A DNA stretch of 64,000 nucleotides from Taxillus chinensis (taxonomy: Eukaryota; Streptophyta; Magnoliopsida; Santalales; Loranthaceae). Below the pieces are notes generated by a model, which searched no databases, was not told the DNA's origin, and worked only from the letters and a program-made list of their open reading frames with translations. Made by a program: the position numbers and the translations under genes. The stretch covers positions 2,056,553 to 2,120,552 of the forward strand of contig CM042091.1 of assembly GCA_023512835.1 (NCBI GenBank), in the 5' to 3' direction. Position 1 is the stretch's first letter. The number at the start of each line of letters is the position of its first letter. Shown in pieces: positions 38,846-50,565 of this stretch.

Positions 38846-41800
38846 CCGGGCTCGCCCTGGCCGTCGCCGTCTTCTACACTTCTCGTAGGTAAAAACAAAA
38901 ACAAAACGACTAATTACTCGCTCGAAACCTACGCACGAAACCCTCGTACGTAAACCCTAACAATTCGAAATCCAAATCCAATTTCATATAGATCGTTCAC
39001 TGCGACTCTGTCGGTGTGGACAGTAGCTACGAATCTACGATATAGATGAGAGCTCGTCGGCGGTGTCGAAGTCAAACTTCGTCGCCGTCCCCAACCTCTT
39101 CTTCTCCGCCGCCTTCGCCTTCTTCCCCTTCGTCGTGGGCTCAATTAAGATCCCTCATATTCGTTGCTGACTCCTCTCCAGTTTATTGCTCTAATTCTTC
39201 TTCCCTTCGGTGAGTTTCCTTCTTTTTTCCTTTGATGCTGTTACTGATGTTCATACTTGTGCAATTTTGGCGTCTATCCTGTTTTTGCATTAGATCTCGA
39301 TCTCTTAAACCCCCCAAAATGCCGTCTACATCGATACATCATTTCATTCTGTTCTCATTTCCATTTTTCTGTTGCTTCATGGGGTCAGCTTTTTGATCCT
39401 GTGCTGTTTCCTCATTCTGTTGATAATTCTTTCTGTAAGCGGGGCGCTCTTTGTGGGGTTGTTCTTTTGGGTATATATATACTTGGGAAAGTTAATTGGA
39501 CTTGAATCTGAGATGCTTAATTTTCCCTTCTAATTCCTGTTTTGGATTACTTTTTTTAATCAGAAATATTTTTTTATGTGGCACAGGACGTAGGGACTTG
39601 GATTTGCCAATGAGCAACGTCACCTCTGACTTATTTCGGATTTTGTTGATATTTGTTTTAAAAATCAATCGTTAGATTGAATATTCATATAGTATCTATT
39701 AAGATTTCAAAATTTCAAGGCGATCTAACGGTTATTTTTTTTACAAATTCAATTAGAAAAATATGAAGATAAATAAATAAATTTTAATTTATTAAAATTT
39801 AAATTTTTTCTAATTGAATTTGCACAAAAGTTAACCGTTAGATTATCTTGAAATTTTACAGGCGTGATATATATTACATGAATATTTAATCTAACGGTTG
39901 ATTTTTTAAATAAATATCGATAAAGTCTTAAATAAGTCAGTAAACCACGGTAATGAGCTGATGTTGCTCACCAGCGAATTCAAATCCCAGAACTTAGACC
40001 CATAGCTTAAGTTCCGATGAGTTCTCAAAGGAAAAATGCTCATAATGAGACTATTTTTTACAAAATATTAGCATCTTTTTCTTCCCCTATTCCATGTTGT
40101 CCCCAAATATATTAATATTTCAATTAATTGTACCCCTTTAAGTATAGAGAGGACTAAAAAGATATAGATCAATGATTTGCATGGTTCTGTAATTCTTTAT
40201 TTGTTTGTTTGTTGCAATTTTATAAATAAGCATGAATGTATTATTTCTTGTTTATACTAGAATAATTAAATTCTAGCGATAAGGGCAAGGATTGCATTAA
40301 TCTAGTCTGTTCTGATCTTTTTTATAGTTGTTAGGAGAGAGGTTTATCATCTTTTTCTCATTTCGGGTTGCAGTAGTTGGATATATATATTTATTCCTCT
40401 GTAGATGTGTTTATTAGTGTTTCTTAGTTTGACCATGTTTGTATGTTAAGAAGGCTGGTGTAATTAATGATTGCTGACATTGCAAGATCTTGCGGTAGTT
40501 ATTAAGTAGAATTTTTCCACTTGTCTCAAGTAATAGGACCATCTCCTCCACTCTAAAGTAGATGTTACAACCCAACAGAATCCATCATGATCATAGGCAG
40601 CTGGGTACTGGGTATTCCCACCCTTGAAGAAAATGTAGATAAGTGTGTTGAATACTAGCTATCACCTCCACACGTGATCAAGTTTTTTTTGTTCTCTTTA
40701 CCAACCATATTTACTGAATTCTTTCATCACCTTACGTGAATGGACTTATTGTTACCATTTGTTAAATGTTAATTTACATTTCTAGCATAATTGACCAGCA
40801 AATGCATCAAAAAATGAATTAAGGTGTTGATGAGACTTTTTTGCATTCTAGTTTTTTTGATTGGATCAAAACTCTTGTTTTTTGATATAGTCTTCCTGAG
40901 GACAAGGTCCTTGTCATTTCTTTCCATGTACACGTGAGCTAAAATCCTCAACATGTGTTGGGATTCATATTTGAGGCTCCATCCTCTAGTTTCTCGTTGG
41001 AAGATCCTTTAGAAATGCTTCTTATGTTTCTTATAACAGAAGTTTTCTTTTCCATGAGAGAAAAAAATGTGAGAGAAGAGAGAGGTGATGTTACAAAAGA
41101 ATATGGAGGACCTAGAAGTGTTCATCTGCGGGAAAGCTTGGCATCAAGGAAGAAGGGCCATGCTGTTTTGGTCATTCGCTTCTAGAGGCAACAAACTTTT
41201 AATTTCTGTCATCTCTTGTGGGACCATGCCCTTCTAGGCCATGCTTTATAATCATGAACGTCAAGAGCCAACCGTTACCTTGCCCCAAATAATTCCTCAA
41301 GGGCCCTGGCTTATATAATTCTCATTTTCTCTCAAGGGCCATGTCTGACATGGCACATGTTTCTTCAAAAGTGCACACATCATATTTTGTTAAATCTCAC
41401 AAAATCTATACTGTTATGCAATCATTCGACCCATGGCTACAATCTTACACATTCAAGGGCCCACATATGTCTATCTTCCTGGCTTGTCGTTGGAAACATG
41501 ATTTTCCTCATTCCCTCTACAAACCAAAGGGTCCACAATTTGCCTCACCATCATCCTTTACTAGGTTAGCTAATATAGAGGTCAACAAGAAATCTTTATG
41601 GGGTATTTTAGTTTCATCCTATAAAACTTTTGGAACCATTATCCTTTTCCTTTGAAATTTCAATGAATTCTACTAAAGTACTGCTTTGAATTTCTTTGGT
41701 GAAATTTGTTGTTTACAAATTCTAGGCACACTGAGTCGGATAGTGTTCTTCCCCCAAATTAGTAGGATTGTGACTGCACACAAAGTAATGGATGCAGTCA

Positions 41801-44800
41801 TCCACACATTTATTAATATAAGTAAACAAATATCAAAGCTTCTACATGGATTAGTGTTGCCACTGCTAGAGCAAGTTCCCAAGCAATGTGATCCACTCGA
41901 CCATTCTACAAATCTATGGGATTAGGCCATCTAGACCTCAAAGTCTCAATAATTTCTTTGTAAGACTCCATTGCTGATCACTTCATTATAAGCTTTCAAT
42001 CTATAGTGAGACTAGCAAGCAGCATGCCCAAAATTGGGTTGCCAAAGTTTCAATAAGTGATCCATAGTAGTTAATGAAAAGAAAAAAATTGCTTTATAGA
42101 GACTCCATTGCTAATCCCTTGATTTTAACCTTTTAATCTATGGCAAGAGTACCAAGTAGCATGCTCAAAATTGGGTTGTGAAAGCAGTACCATTGCTTCG
42201 ATTCCATGAAGAACATGGCCACAAAATATTTACCATGTAATATTAATGTTGGTTCCTTTTTCAAGTTGGTGACATGTTCTGTCTATCCTGTCATTTCAGG
42301 GTTCCTCTCAACTCACCTTGGTCTCGCAAGAAAAGAAAACATGCCCTTAACCCTGAGCATTGGAGAAGCTTCTTTACGCCAGATGGGAAGCTTTGTGATG
42401 GCGGGGTTAAATTCTTGAAAAAGGTTCGGAGTGGAGTAAGTGACTGTCTTCTCTATTCTATGCGTTCTCTTCAGTTCACCACTCTGTAACATCTTTCTTA
42501 TTTTCACTTTCCAATGATATATAATTGTATGATTATTGAAATTTTCAATTCTTGAACATTTGATGTAGGGTGTTGATCCAACTATCAGATCAGAAGTTTG
42601 GCCATTCCTCCTTGGAGTGTAAGTATGTTTGAATATTTGTTTAAATGCGATGATGTTTGCCTTGGGGTCTTTGGTCTAGGATGGGTTCTATGTTTTCCCC
42701 CCTCCCTAAATCCTTCAATGGTTCTTTTAATCATGCAGGTAAAGTTTGTCAAATGAAGATGTCGAAAATCTGAAAGTCTTTCAATTACCTTTGTTAGTAA
42801 TAGGTGGTTGAAAAACTAACAACTTTTCAAACTATGAAAGTGCCTTTCTGTTGAAGAGACAATGTTTGACTCTTTCTCTGGATAATTAACCATTTTTGAA
42901 GCTTTTCACTAATTAACAATTTTTGAAACTTTTCAAACTGCAAAATATTTCAGTGGCTTTATGCTTTGAAGTAACAATATTTCACACACTCTCTCTCACA
43001 CACACACACACACACCCAACTAATTCAAATTTTATATTGTCTTCCGAAGACTTTCTTTCATCTTGGCTTCTGAATATTATTTCAAAGTCCTCAGACATTA
43101 AGTTTCTTAAAAATAATTCTCTCATTGTCTAATGTGTTTTGAAATCTGAATAAAGTATTTCTACTTTCAAAATTTAAGGCCTTTAGACATAATTTATGTA
43201 CATGAATCATGTGCAGACTTGAACTCTAGTTGTGGAAAAATTTGGCTGCTTAAATTATGTATTTTTTAAAATAAATCATTAGATTATTTTGAATTTTATT
43301 ATGGACCCTAAAGATTTGATTTCATGTTTACTTCATGTCTAAGACCATCTCCAACTCATTTCTTTATCTTAGTGTAATTTTTACACTAAAATAAAATAAT
43401 TTTTACGCTATTTTCTTTTATATCTCCAATCGATTACGTTAAATGCTGCTTTATAAAATATATTCAAAAAAATATTTTCCACGATCTTTGTCGTTTTTCA
43501 ACCCAAACGAAAATTTATTTATGCAGTGGAGAGCACGGAGGAAAGTAGAGAGGCAGATGATAGTGGAGCAATCGGTTTTTGATGATGTGGGGACGCGAGA
43601 GCTGCAGACGACGATAGCGCGGCAATAGCGTAGCAATAGTATCTGCGTCAAATATGACACAGTACTGTATATTACGCTAAACTTTAGCGTAATAGCATAT
43701 GGAGATAGCACTTCGTTGGAGCAAAAATTTTGTACTTTTACGTCATATTTGGTGTTTTAGCGCACTAGTTGGAGATGGTCTAAGCCATAGATATATGAAA
43801 GTGTTTATCTGCTTTCATTATATTTTTAGGAAGGATTTTGGCTATATTTATATTTGTAATTATTGTGGGGTAAGTGGAATGTAAAGCTTGAGTGCATCTA
43901 TAAGGGCTTGTTTGGTACGCGGGAATCAAATTGGGGGGAATGGAATCATTAAAGGAATAGAATTTACATGGGAAAGGAATAAAAATTTTGATTACCTTGC
44001 CTATGTTTGGTATACAAGTTCAAGGAAGGTAATGTATTAATAAAATGACTGAAATACCCTTAATTTTTTATTTTTTTTATTTTTTAATTTTTGCATCAAC
44101 GCAGAAATTTGGGCGCTAGGGTTTGGGCGTTTGGGCGGCGACGCTGGATCTGGTAGCGTGGGCGCTAGGGTTTGGGCGACAGGGGCTGGATCTGGGCGGC
44201 GGAGGCTGGCGACGGGAGGGCGACAAGGGCTGGCGACGAGAGGGCGATGGGGCTGGCGACGCGCGACAGGAGGAGGACGGGGCTGGCGACGGGCCTGGCG
44301 ACGCGCGACGGGAGGAGGACGGGGCTGGCAACGGGTGGGCTACAGGGTCTGCGACGGGGTCTGGCGACAGAGGCTGGCGACGGGGGCTGGGCAGCGGCAA
44401 GGGAAGGTGATACGACGCAAGAGAGATGAAAAAATAAAATAAAATAAAAAAGGATAAAAAAAGAAAAAAAAAAGTTCCCATGTGCAAGGGAACCTTTAAA
44501 CCAGGGGGGTGGGGGAATCAATTTCCCCCTATGTGTGAGTATTATATTCCCATGGGAATTTTATTACTTTTCTTATTTTCATACCAAACGCGGGAAAGGA
44601 ATCAGATTGCATTCATTTCCTTTCCTTTCCCGCGTACCAAACGTGCCATAAATGTTGATGCTCTGGTTTATATCCAAGTTTCCATCTGAGACATAAGATT
44701 TGTAATTTGTCTTTGTTTCCTCCATTAATTGGCTCATTCTTTTCACAAAATTGCTTCAAAATTTATTTAACTTCTCAGTATTTTATTTTGACAGATATGG

Positions 44801-46147
44801 TTTGAGCAGTTCTAAAGAGGAAAGAGATACCGTCAAAACTCAAAATAGGTTTCTCTTCATTCTTCACCTTTTTGTCGAGTTTTATTTTCCGTCACATAAC
44901 ACAATTTATGTGATCCATGCAGAAAAGAATATGAGAAAATACGGAAACACTGTCGGAGAATCCAAAACCCCTCTGATGAGAGCCACAATGGGAACAGTGG
45001 AGAGTTCATTCAGGACATTGGCTCTCAGGGTTCCGAAGGTGTGGTTAGTGCCATGGATTCCCTTTCTAGTGATGAAAAGATTGCAGAGATTGAGTCCTTG
45101 GATTGCCCATCCAGTACCTTATTGGAAGGAGGTGATGCTTCGAGGCTGGCTGCAAGTTCAACTGCGTCTTTTATTGACACTGAGTCATCTGACTCAGACT
45201 CCGATGCCGATTTAAGTCAGACTTTACCAGTGCTGGCTCACCAGGAGGAGTATCATTCTAACCTGCCATCTGGGAAAATTTCTCCCATCAAGGCAGAGGT
45301 CAAATCAGCATTGTGCAGTAATGAAACTTTTTCAACGTGGCAGCGGATCATCCGCCTAGATGCAATACGTGCGAATCCAGAGTGGATATCTTACTCACCA
45401 TCTCAGGCTGCAATAACAGATGGCAGGGCACGATCTGTTGCTGAAGCTGTTGGTTTGATTGATTATGAGAACTTGGAGCCTTCACAGATTTTCCATGCCG
45501 CTCGGTTAGTTGCCATTCTTGAAGCCTATGCTGTTTATGATCCTGAAATTGGCTACTGTCAGGGCATGAGTGATCTGCTTTCACCAATTATTACTGTGTT
45601 GGAAGAGGACCATGAAGCTTACTGGTGTTTTGTGGGCTTCATGAGGAAAGCTCGGCACAATTTCAGGCTTGATGAGGTGGGAATTCGCAGGCAGTTGAAC
45701 ATAGTTTCCAAGATCATCCAATGCAAGGATTCCCACCTTTACAGACACTTGGAAAAGCTCCAGGCAGAAGATTGTTTTTTTGTTTACAGGATGGTGGTTG
45801 TTCTCTTCAGGAGGGAACTGAGTTATGAGCAGACACTTTGCCTTTGGGAGGTCATGTGGGCAGATCAGGCTGCAATTAGGGCAGGCATTGGAAAATCTGC
45901 TTGGAGCAGGATAAGACAGCGAGCCCCTCCAACGGATGATCTTCTGCTCTATGCCATTGCAGCGTCCGTATTGCAGCGGAGGAAACTGATCATAGAGAAG
46001 TACAATAGCATGGAAGAGATCATAAGGGAGTGCAATAGCATGGCTGGGCATCTTGATGTGTGGAAGCTGCTTAATGACGCACATGACTTGGTGGTGACCC
46101 TTCACGACAAGATAGAAACATCCCTTGCAAAGGAGAAAGATGTGTAG
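38731..46147 (+). CDS. TBC-domain Rab GTPase-activating protein
   Basis: Exons: 38731-38888, 42300-42435, 42569-42618, 44795-44848 and 44923-46147; all introns are GT-AG and phases agree. They encode about 540 aa. TBC proteins speed GTP hydrolysis by Rab GTPases in vesicle traffic. The N-terminus is Gly-rich and has a hydrophobic stretch (about 29-50, YWSAAFTALAGLALAVAVFY) that could anchor it to a membrane. SPWSRKKRKHAL (about 57-68) and the first TBC segment (IRSEVWPFLLGVY, about 104-116) follow. An acidic Ser-rich insert (about 135-250) precedes the main domain. The two catalytic fingers are present: IRLDAIR at 276-282 (Arg282) and GYCQG with Gln346. The start is chosen because the frame is open from this ATG to the donor. 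Intron 1 (3.4 kb) and intron 3 (2.2 kb) are swollen by foldback and MITE insertions. From memory it corresponds to Arabidopsis AT5G53570. Confidence 0.92.
39593..39988. mobile_element. Foldback MITE in RabGAP intron 1
   Basis: Nearly the whole 396 bp is an inverted repeat with arms of about 195 bp. GGGACTTGGATTTG, TGAGCAAC, CTGACTTATTT and ATCAATCGTTAGATT on the left mirror GGGATTTGAATTCG, TGAGCAAC, CTGACTTATTTAAG and ATCAACCGTTAGATTAAAT on the right (read in reverse complement). It has no coding capacity. The transcript of the host gene would carry a long hairpin before splicing. No clear target duplication was found. Confidence 0.8.
41965..42180. repeat. Imperfect 133-bp direct repeat in RabGAP intron 1
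   Basis: GACTCCATTGCTGATC...CAGCATGCCCAAAATTGGGTTG (from about 41966) recurs as GACTCCATTGCTAATC...TAGCATGCTCAAAATTGGGTTG (from about 42099). The surrounding intron (40780-42290) has no recognised coding remnant. Confidence 0.75.
43343..43780. mobile_element. MITE with TAA target duplication (RabGAP intron 3)
   Basis: Begins GACCATCTCCAACTC and ends AGTTGGAGATGGTC, perfect terminal inverted repeats over at least 13 bp. It is flanked on both sides by TAA (43340-43342 and 43781-43783), the target duplication of PIF/Harbinger-type elements. Subterminal TTTACGCTA / TAGCGTAA motifs are mirrored too. It has no transposase, so it is non-autonomous. Confidence 0.8.
43904..44648. mobile_element. Tourist-like element with GC-rich minisatellite core
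   Basis: The left end GGGCTTGTTTGGTACGCGGGAA and the right end (reverse complement TGGCACGTTTGGTACGCGGGAA) are terminal inverted repeats. TAA flanks both ends (43901-43903, 44649-44651). GG(G/C)CTTGTTTGG termini with a TAA duplication are typical of Tourist/PIF-Harbinger elements. The core (about 44100-44400) is a G-rich minisatellite built on GGGCTGGCGACGGGAGGA-like units, giving long but meaningless Gly/Arg-rich frames. It lies in RabGAP intron 3. A decayed relative is at 8529-9585. Confidence 0.8.
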
Positions 46148-46248
46148 GATCTTGCATTCTTATTAATTGAAAGGTGCATGAACCCAGGTTGTTGATTTTT
46201 GACATTGATCACTTGACGGTCAGTCTTACCAGGCAGTGGCTAGCAACG

Positions 46249-46291
<43 letters not shown>

Positions 46292-47533
46292 TTTGTATTA
46301 TACAGTAATGGCACACTGCAAGGTCTCTTGTGCATGTGAGTCGATGTACCATATTGGAATAGATGACTTGAGTAGCTCCATCGTAAAGTTCCCGAATTGA
46401 AGTACCTTATCTAGATTGCGTCTAGCAATGCACCAATTTTCCAATGAGTCTGAATGCCACGAGTCCTTAGTAGTCTTTTGAAAAGACAATGTCATGGTGA
46501 TTAGCTCAAAAAGGGCTTTTTCCTTTTTTTTTTTTTTTTAACTTTTCTTATTTATGGATGAAAATGAAAATGTCTTTCTTTTATTTTCTGTTTTCAAACA
46601 ACCCTATTTCCTGGAAAGACTGGAAAAGTTCTAAAAGACTGCCTCCTGCACGCGTTAAAATAGTCATGACTCATGACGCATGGCCCAGACCAAAACAGCT
46701 TTCCTGTTACAACTATTTTGTCAAATTTGATGTATGTTTGGTTAAGACTGTTTTTGTTCTCAAAATATGTGTTTTTGGGTTTAAAAAATATATAATTGAA
46801 AATAATATAAGATTATTTTTATTTTAAAACGTTGATATAAATTGATGAATGTTATAAAAAAATTATTATATTATGTTAATTAAAGTCCAATGTCTAAGTA
46901 TAAACTATAATAAATCTATTTTATTTTTCACATTTGATAGGTCACCGTAGACCATCTTTGCGTTGCATTGCATGAGCTCTCATCTAGAATCTTCTTCTTC
47001 TTCTGTGTGAACATGAGCTTGAGGTGGCAGAGGCATGGCCCTCGCTGATGTCAACCTTGTCGAAGCCACTCTCGCCGATACCGCCTTGCCATAGTAGATC
47101 CAGCGTATTGGTAGATCCAGCCATGGTTGGTGGTTTTAACTGTAATAGGTGGCATCATTAAATTTTATCTTATTAAAATTATATTATTAATTTGATGAAA
47201 TTATAGTGAAAAAACTTTATATTTACATATAACGAATATATTTTTTATCAAATTTTAAAGATATTTTGGACTAAGTCAATCAAAGTGCTCGTGTTGTAAA
47301 AATTGAAAATAATTTTTTATTATTTTTAGTTTTTTATATTTAAAAATAGCTATTTCAATTTAAAAATAAAAATAATAAACAGCTAAAACAAACGTGCGGG
47401 TTATTGCTTTTGCCTGTCCTCTTTGTATTTGCCACATATTCGGTTCAGTCATACTAAAAAAAACGTATTGAAGAAAAATGAAGAAGATAGAAGCGGTAGC
47501 CGGCAAAACAAAGAAGTCCAGACATCCAACAAC
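46148..47533. other. Intergenic between convergent RabGAP and cytochrome b5 genes
   Basis: The RabGAP 3' UTR should occupy the first few hundred bases. No gene was recognised. A segment from about 46728 (ATGTTTGGTTAAGACTG) to about 47395 (AAAACAAACGTG) has weakly mirrored ends and could be another MITE. Confidence 0.4.
46251..46290. repeat. (TA)n microsatellite downstream of RabGAP
   Basis: About 20 TA units lie 100 bp after the stop codon, probably in or just beyond the 3' UTR. Confidence 0.9.
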
Positions 47534-47711
47534 CAGGCGCATAATTTCTGGAACTAACAAACACTACAATGGTCTCCAATGGACCACAACATGAATTACA
47601 ATCATCTTCGATAGGCAAAAGCCAGGCACATAATTTCTAGAACAACGATCAAACACTACAAATGGTCTCTAATGGACCACAACACGAAGACAATCATCCT
47701 TGATAGACAAA
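47534..47711. repeat. 89-bp tandem duplication, likely in cytochrome b5 3' UTR
   Basis: CAGGCGCATAATTTCTGGAA at 47534 recurs as CAGGCACATAATTTCTAGAA at 47623. The copies also share AACACTACAA.TGGTCTC.AA and GGACCACAACA blocks. The repeat lies 80-260 bp beyond the cytochrome b5 stop, so it would be in that gene's 3' UTR. Confidence 0.85.
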
Positions 47712-47793
47712 ACACCACCAAACAGCTAGAGGGGGCGAATATGATCTTTGGACTGCTTACTCGTACAAGAGAGGGAAGGAAAGAGATTTTCTT

Positions 47794-50565
47794 CTACTGT
47801 TTTTTAGTGAAGTGCCTGACTGCCAGGGCCAATCCCAGTATAAATAGGGGAACAAAGAACTGCAAAATTTTGATCAGGAAATCGCTGCTCTTGTCAGGGT
47901 TGTATGGAGTATCGATGGGTTGAACATAAGCCCGTTTGAGTGGTACTGTTGACGAATCAATCTCGCCAATATAATACTTCTCCATCATCTCACGAGCATT
48001 ATCACTATGACCCACATCCTCAAAGTCATTTGTTGCATCTTTCCCTGCAAATTACTCATTCAGAATCCAGCACATATTTCAAAAAACTAGAGCATGTCGT
48101 GTTCACCAATCTGATAATTGATATGCAAAAATATGAAACAGTAAATATCAAACTATACCAGTTGCTGATAACAAAACCTCGTCACCTCCCGGGTGATCAT
48201 CCATGAATGGGGTTATATCATATACCTGAAGCACATATTGGTTTGAGAATTTAAGGTTCAATTCAAATTCTTGTAAACAAAGAAAAAAGAATGTTAATCC
48301 AATCGATTCAAACACTTGCATTGTTCCAAACTATAATCCCATCATTTCAAAGCCAATATCTAGTCTTCCTTTAGGTGAAGCGCAATGTTTATAAAGGCAG
48401 ACAAGCTAATAAGCTATACAGCTGCCACCTTTATGGCAACGAGCAGGATTGCATGTGATAATTTTAATCCTTCAAGTGGAATCTTACCCGTCAATCACAG
48501 TAGCCAGCCCAAATCTGGAGAACCACATCTTTTGTCATGTGTTTTTAATGCGCCTTTTCTTGATATTTTGTTTCTGCCAATTTATATTTTTAACACTGCC
48601 TGGCTATTTGCATTTGTTTCTTCTCCTTCCATATTTTCTATATTTTAAATATATGAGACATCCTTTAATGGAGAAAGGCAAATCATCAAAAAATTTTAAG
48701 ACTTGATTTTAGTTCTCTCTCAAAGTACGTCAGAGTTAACTGTAATTAGACAAACCAAAAAAAAAAAAAAACGGCAGCATCATTATAAACTTTGAACACT
48801 TGTTGACTGACTGCATCCAAAATTTCAAATGTGAAACCAAAATGGGTAGGAGAATATTTCTGGCTGTCATTCTGAAATGCAATAATGGAGCTCTTGTCCA
48901 CACTCCAAGTTCATATTAATTTTTATTATAGGGTCCTATGAGCAGTGCAGTCAAAAGCACTCGCCTCAGTTTTTAAGCGCACGAAGCACAGTGCTAGGAA
49001 CCCCTGTTGCCTGAGAAGGGGCAAGACACAGCTCCTTCAGTGAAGCATGTGCCTTGCCGCACTTTGTGCGCCTTTTGTCAACGCAAGAACCTGCGATCTT
49101 TACAAAAATAAATAGAAAGAGATAATTTCACGACGCCAGACAACCACGCAACCTCAACCTCAACGACGGACGACCTCCATTGATCTTGACAGACATAGAC
49201 AACCTTGCGACAGACGACCTCAGTCTCGACGCCGATAGACGACCTCAGGTTCAACGATGAGTGATGACAGATGACGGACAACCTCGCGACAGATGACCTT
49301 GGCCTCGACGACGACGGACGACCTCGTAATGGGTGATCTCGGCCTCAATGACAACGGACAACCTCAACCTCGATGACGACGGATGACCTCGGCCTCAACG
49401 ATGACGGTGACCTTGGCCTCGATGACATGCAACCTCGCAAAGATGACTTCGGCCTCATTTATGACAAACGACCTCAACCTCTACCTCGCCGATTTCTTTA
49501 TTCCTCCCATCGATGAAACTTCTCTGCGCTTCAAAGTGATCATGTTCTTAAATATTAAACTGTGCGCTATAGTATATATGAGATATGATTATATTAAATA
49601 ATAAAATTATTTTAGCTCTTTTCTTCTCTAAAGCGCTCAACAATCCAGTAACGTATACCTAGATGCTGTGAATTGGTGATATTAAATAATAAAATTATAT
49701 TTGTTTTGGATATTAAACGGTGAATTTGTGATATGAATGTTGAAATTCAAAGTAACTATTCTATTAGTTCTATATTAACAAAGAATATTGTGATATGATA
49801 TGGATGCGCTTCGCTTCACTAAAGCAAGCGCTTTTTTTGCACTTTGTGCTTAAAGCGACGGGGTACACTTTGCGCCTTAAGTGTGCCTAACGCTTTTGAC
49901 TATCTTGACTACGGGTAAAAAAAAAAATCATGGTTATGTGGCATGAAATCTTAATCATTTTTTTATGAAGTTGAGCATATATGATAAATTGAAGGACAGA
50001 ATCATCCCAAGAAACTAAATGGATAACAAGTTCATCTAGAAATGAATATCTTCAAACTATACTTTGGATTTGGAAACTGTTTCCATCGTTGTCAGTTGAC
50101 ATGGGGATTGTTGGACATGTATGTGACAGGTCCTCCAGATTTTCAACGCTCAAGATTGTACTGGGCCTTTGAATCACCAAAACCCATGCAGAAACTAGGG
50201 TATTAAAAGCTTTTCGCTCAGAAATTAAGCAATTTATTCAAGTCCAATCATCAAAAACCGGCCTTAATTATGAATCGCACGTTGTATGAACAAACTAGGC
50301 TATTAAAAATTTAAAAACAAAAATTAAGATTCCAAAACCAATGTATTTGTCACAGAACAATCTTAATATGTCCGAAATTCAAACTAACTAAACCACCGGG
50401 CAAGCACAATATGTCGGGAAAAAAAAAACTCATCGAAGAAGTTCAAAAAAACACAATCGGAGCGAACTGAAAATTGACCTTTCCAGATATGATGATCCAA
50501 CAGTCCTTGGTTGAGTGGTGCTTGGCAACATCTTCGAAAGTGAGTACTTTGGGATCTGAAGCCAT
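47794..50565 (-). CDS. Cytochrome b5, ER tail-anchored
   Basis: Three exons on the minus strand: 50565-50479, 48225-48159 and 48044-47794. They encode 134 aa, the usual length for plant cytochrome b5. It carries electrons to ER fatty-acid desaturases, hydroxylases and some P450s. The start MASDPKVLTFEDVAKH is typical. The heme ligands are His40 in HPGG (40-43) and His64 in VGHS. A C-terminal hydrophobic helix (about 108-127) followed by a short basic tail (RHFTKKQ) is the ER tail anchor. Introns are GT-AG and phases fit. Intron 1 is 2.25 kb because it contains a foldback element with a minisatellite (48949-49901). The gene is convergent with the RabGAP. From memory it corresponds to Arabidopsis AT5G53560 (CB5-E). 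I am very sure of the family; the isoform is inferred from position. Confidence 0.96.
48949..49901. mobile_element. Foldback element in cytochrome b5 intron 1
   Basis: AGTCAAAAGC at 48949 is mirrored by GCTTTTGACT ending at 49901. Further inside, TTTTTAAGCGCACGAAGCACAGTGC on the left is mirrored by GCACTTTGTGCTTAAAGCGA on the right. It has no transposase. The interior includes the minisatellite at 49130-49500. A target duplication was not found. Confidence 0.65.
49130..49500. repeat. GACGACCTCGGCCTC-type minisatellite
   Basis: Some fifteen variable units of the form GA(C/T)GACCTC(G/A)(G/A)CCTCAA(C/T)GA are arranged head to tail with length differences. The GC-rich tract stands out from the AT-rich intron. 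Confidence 0.8.

Noticed and set aside
38929..39144. Arg-rich minus-strand frame
   Set aside because: It is the antisense of a CGCCGCCTTC-rich stretch at the start of RabGAP intron 1, with no support as a gene.
41341..41655. 104-codon plus-strand frame within RabGAP intron 1
   Set aside because: No similarity that I recognise, no splice-compatible neighbours, and it would not join the RabGAP frame. Treated as chance within the large intron.
44116..44521. Overlapping Gly/Arg-rich and Pro/Ser-rich frames on both strands
   Set aside because: They are produced by a GC-rich minisatellite in a mobile element within an intron, open in several frames at once.
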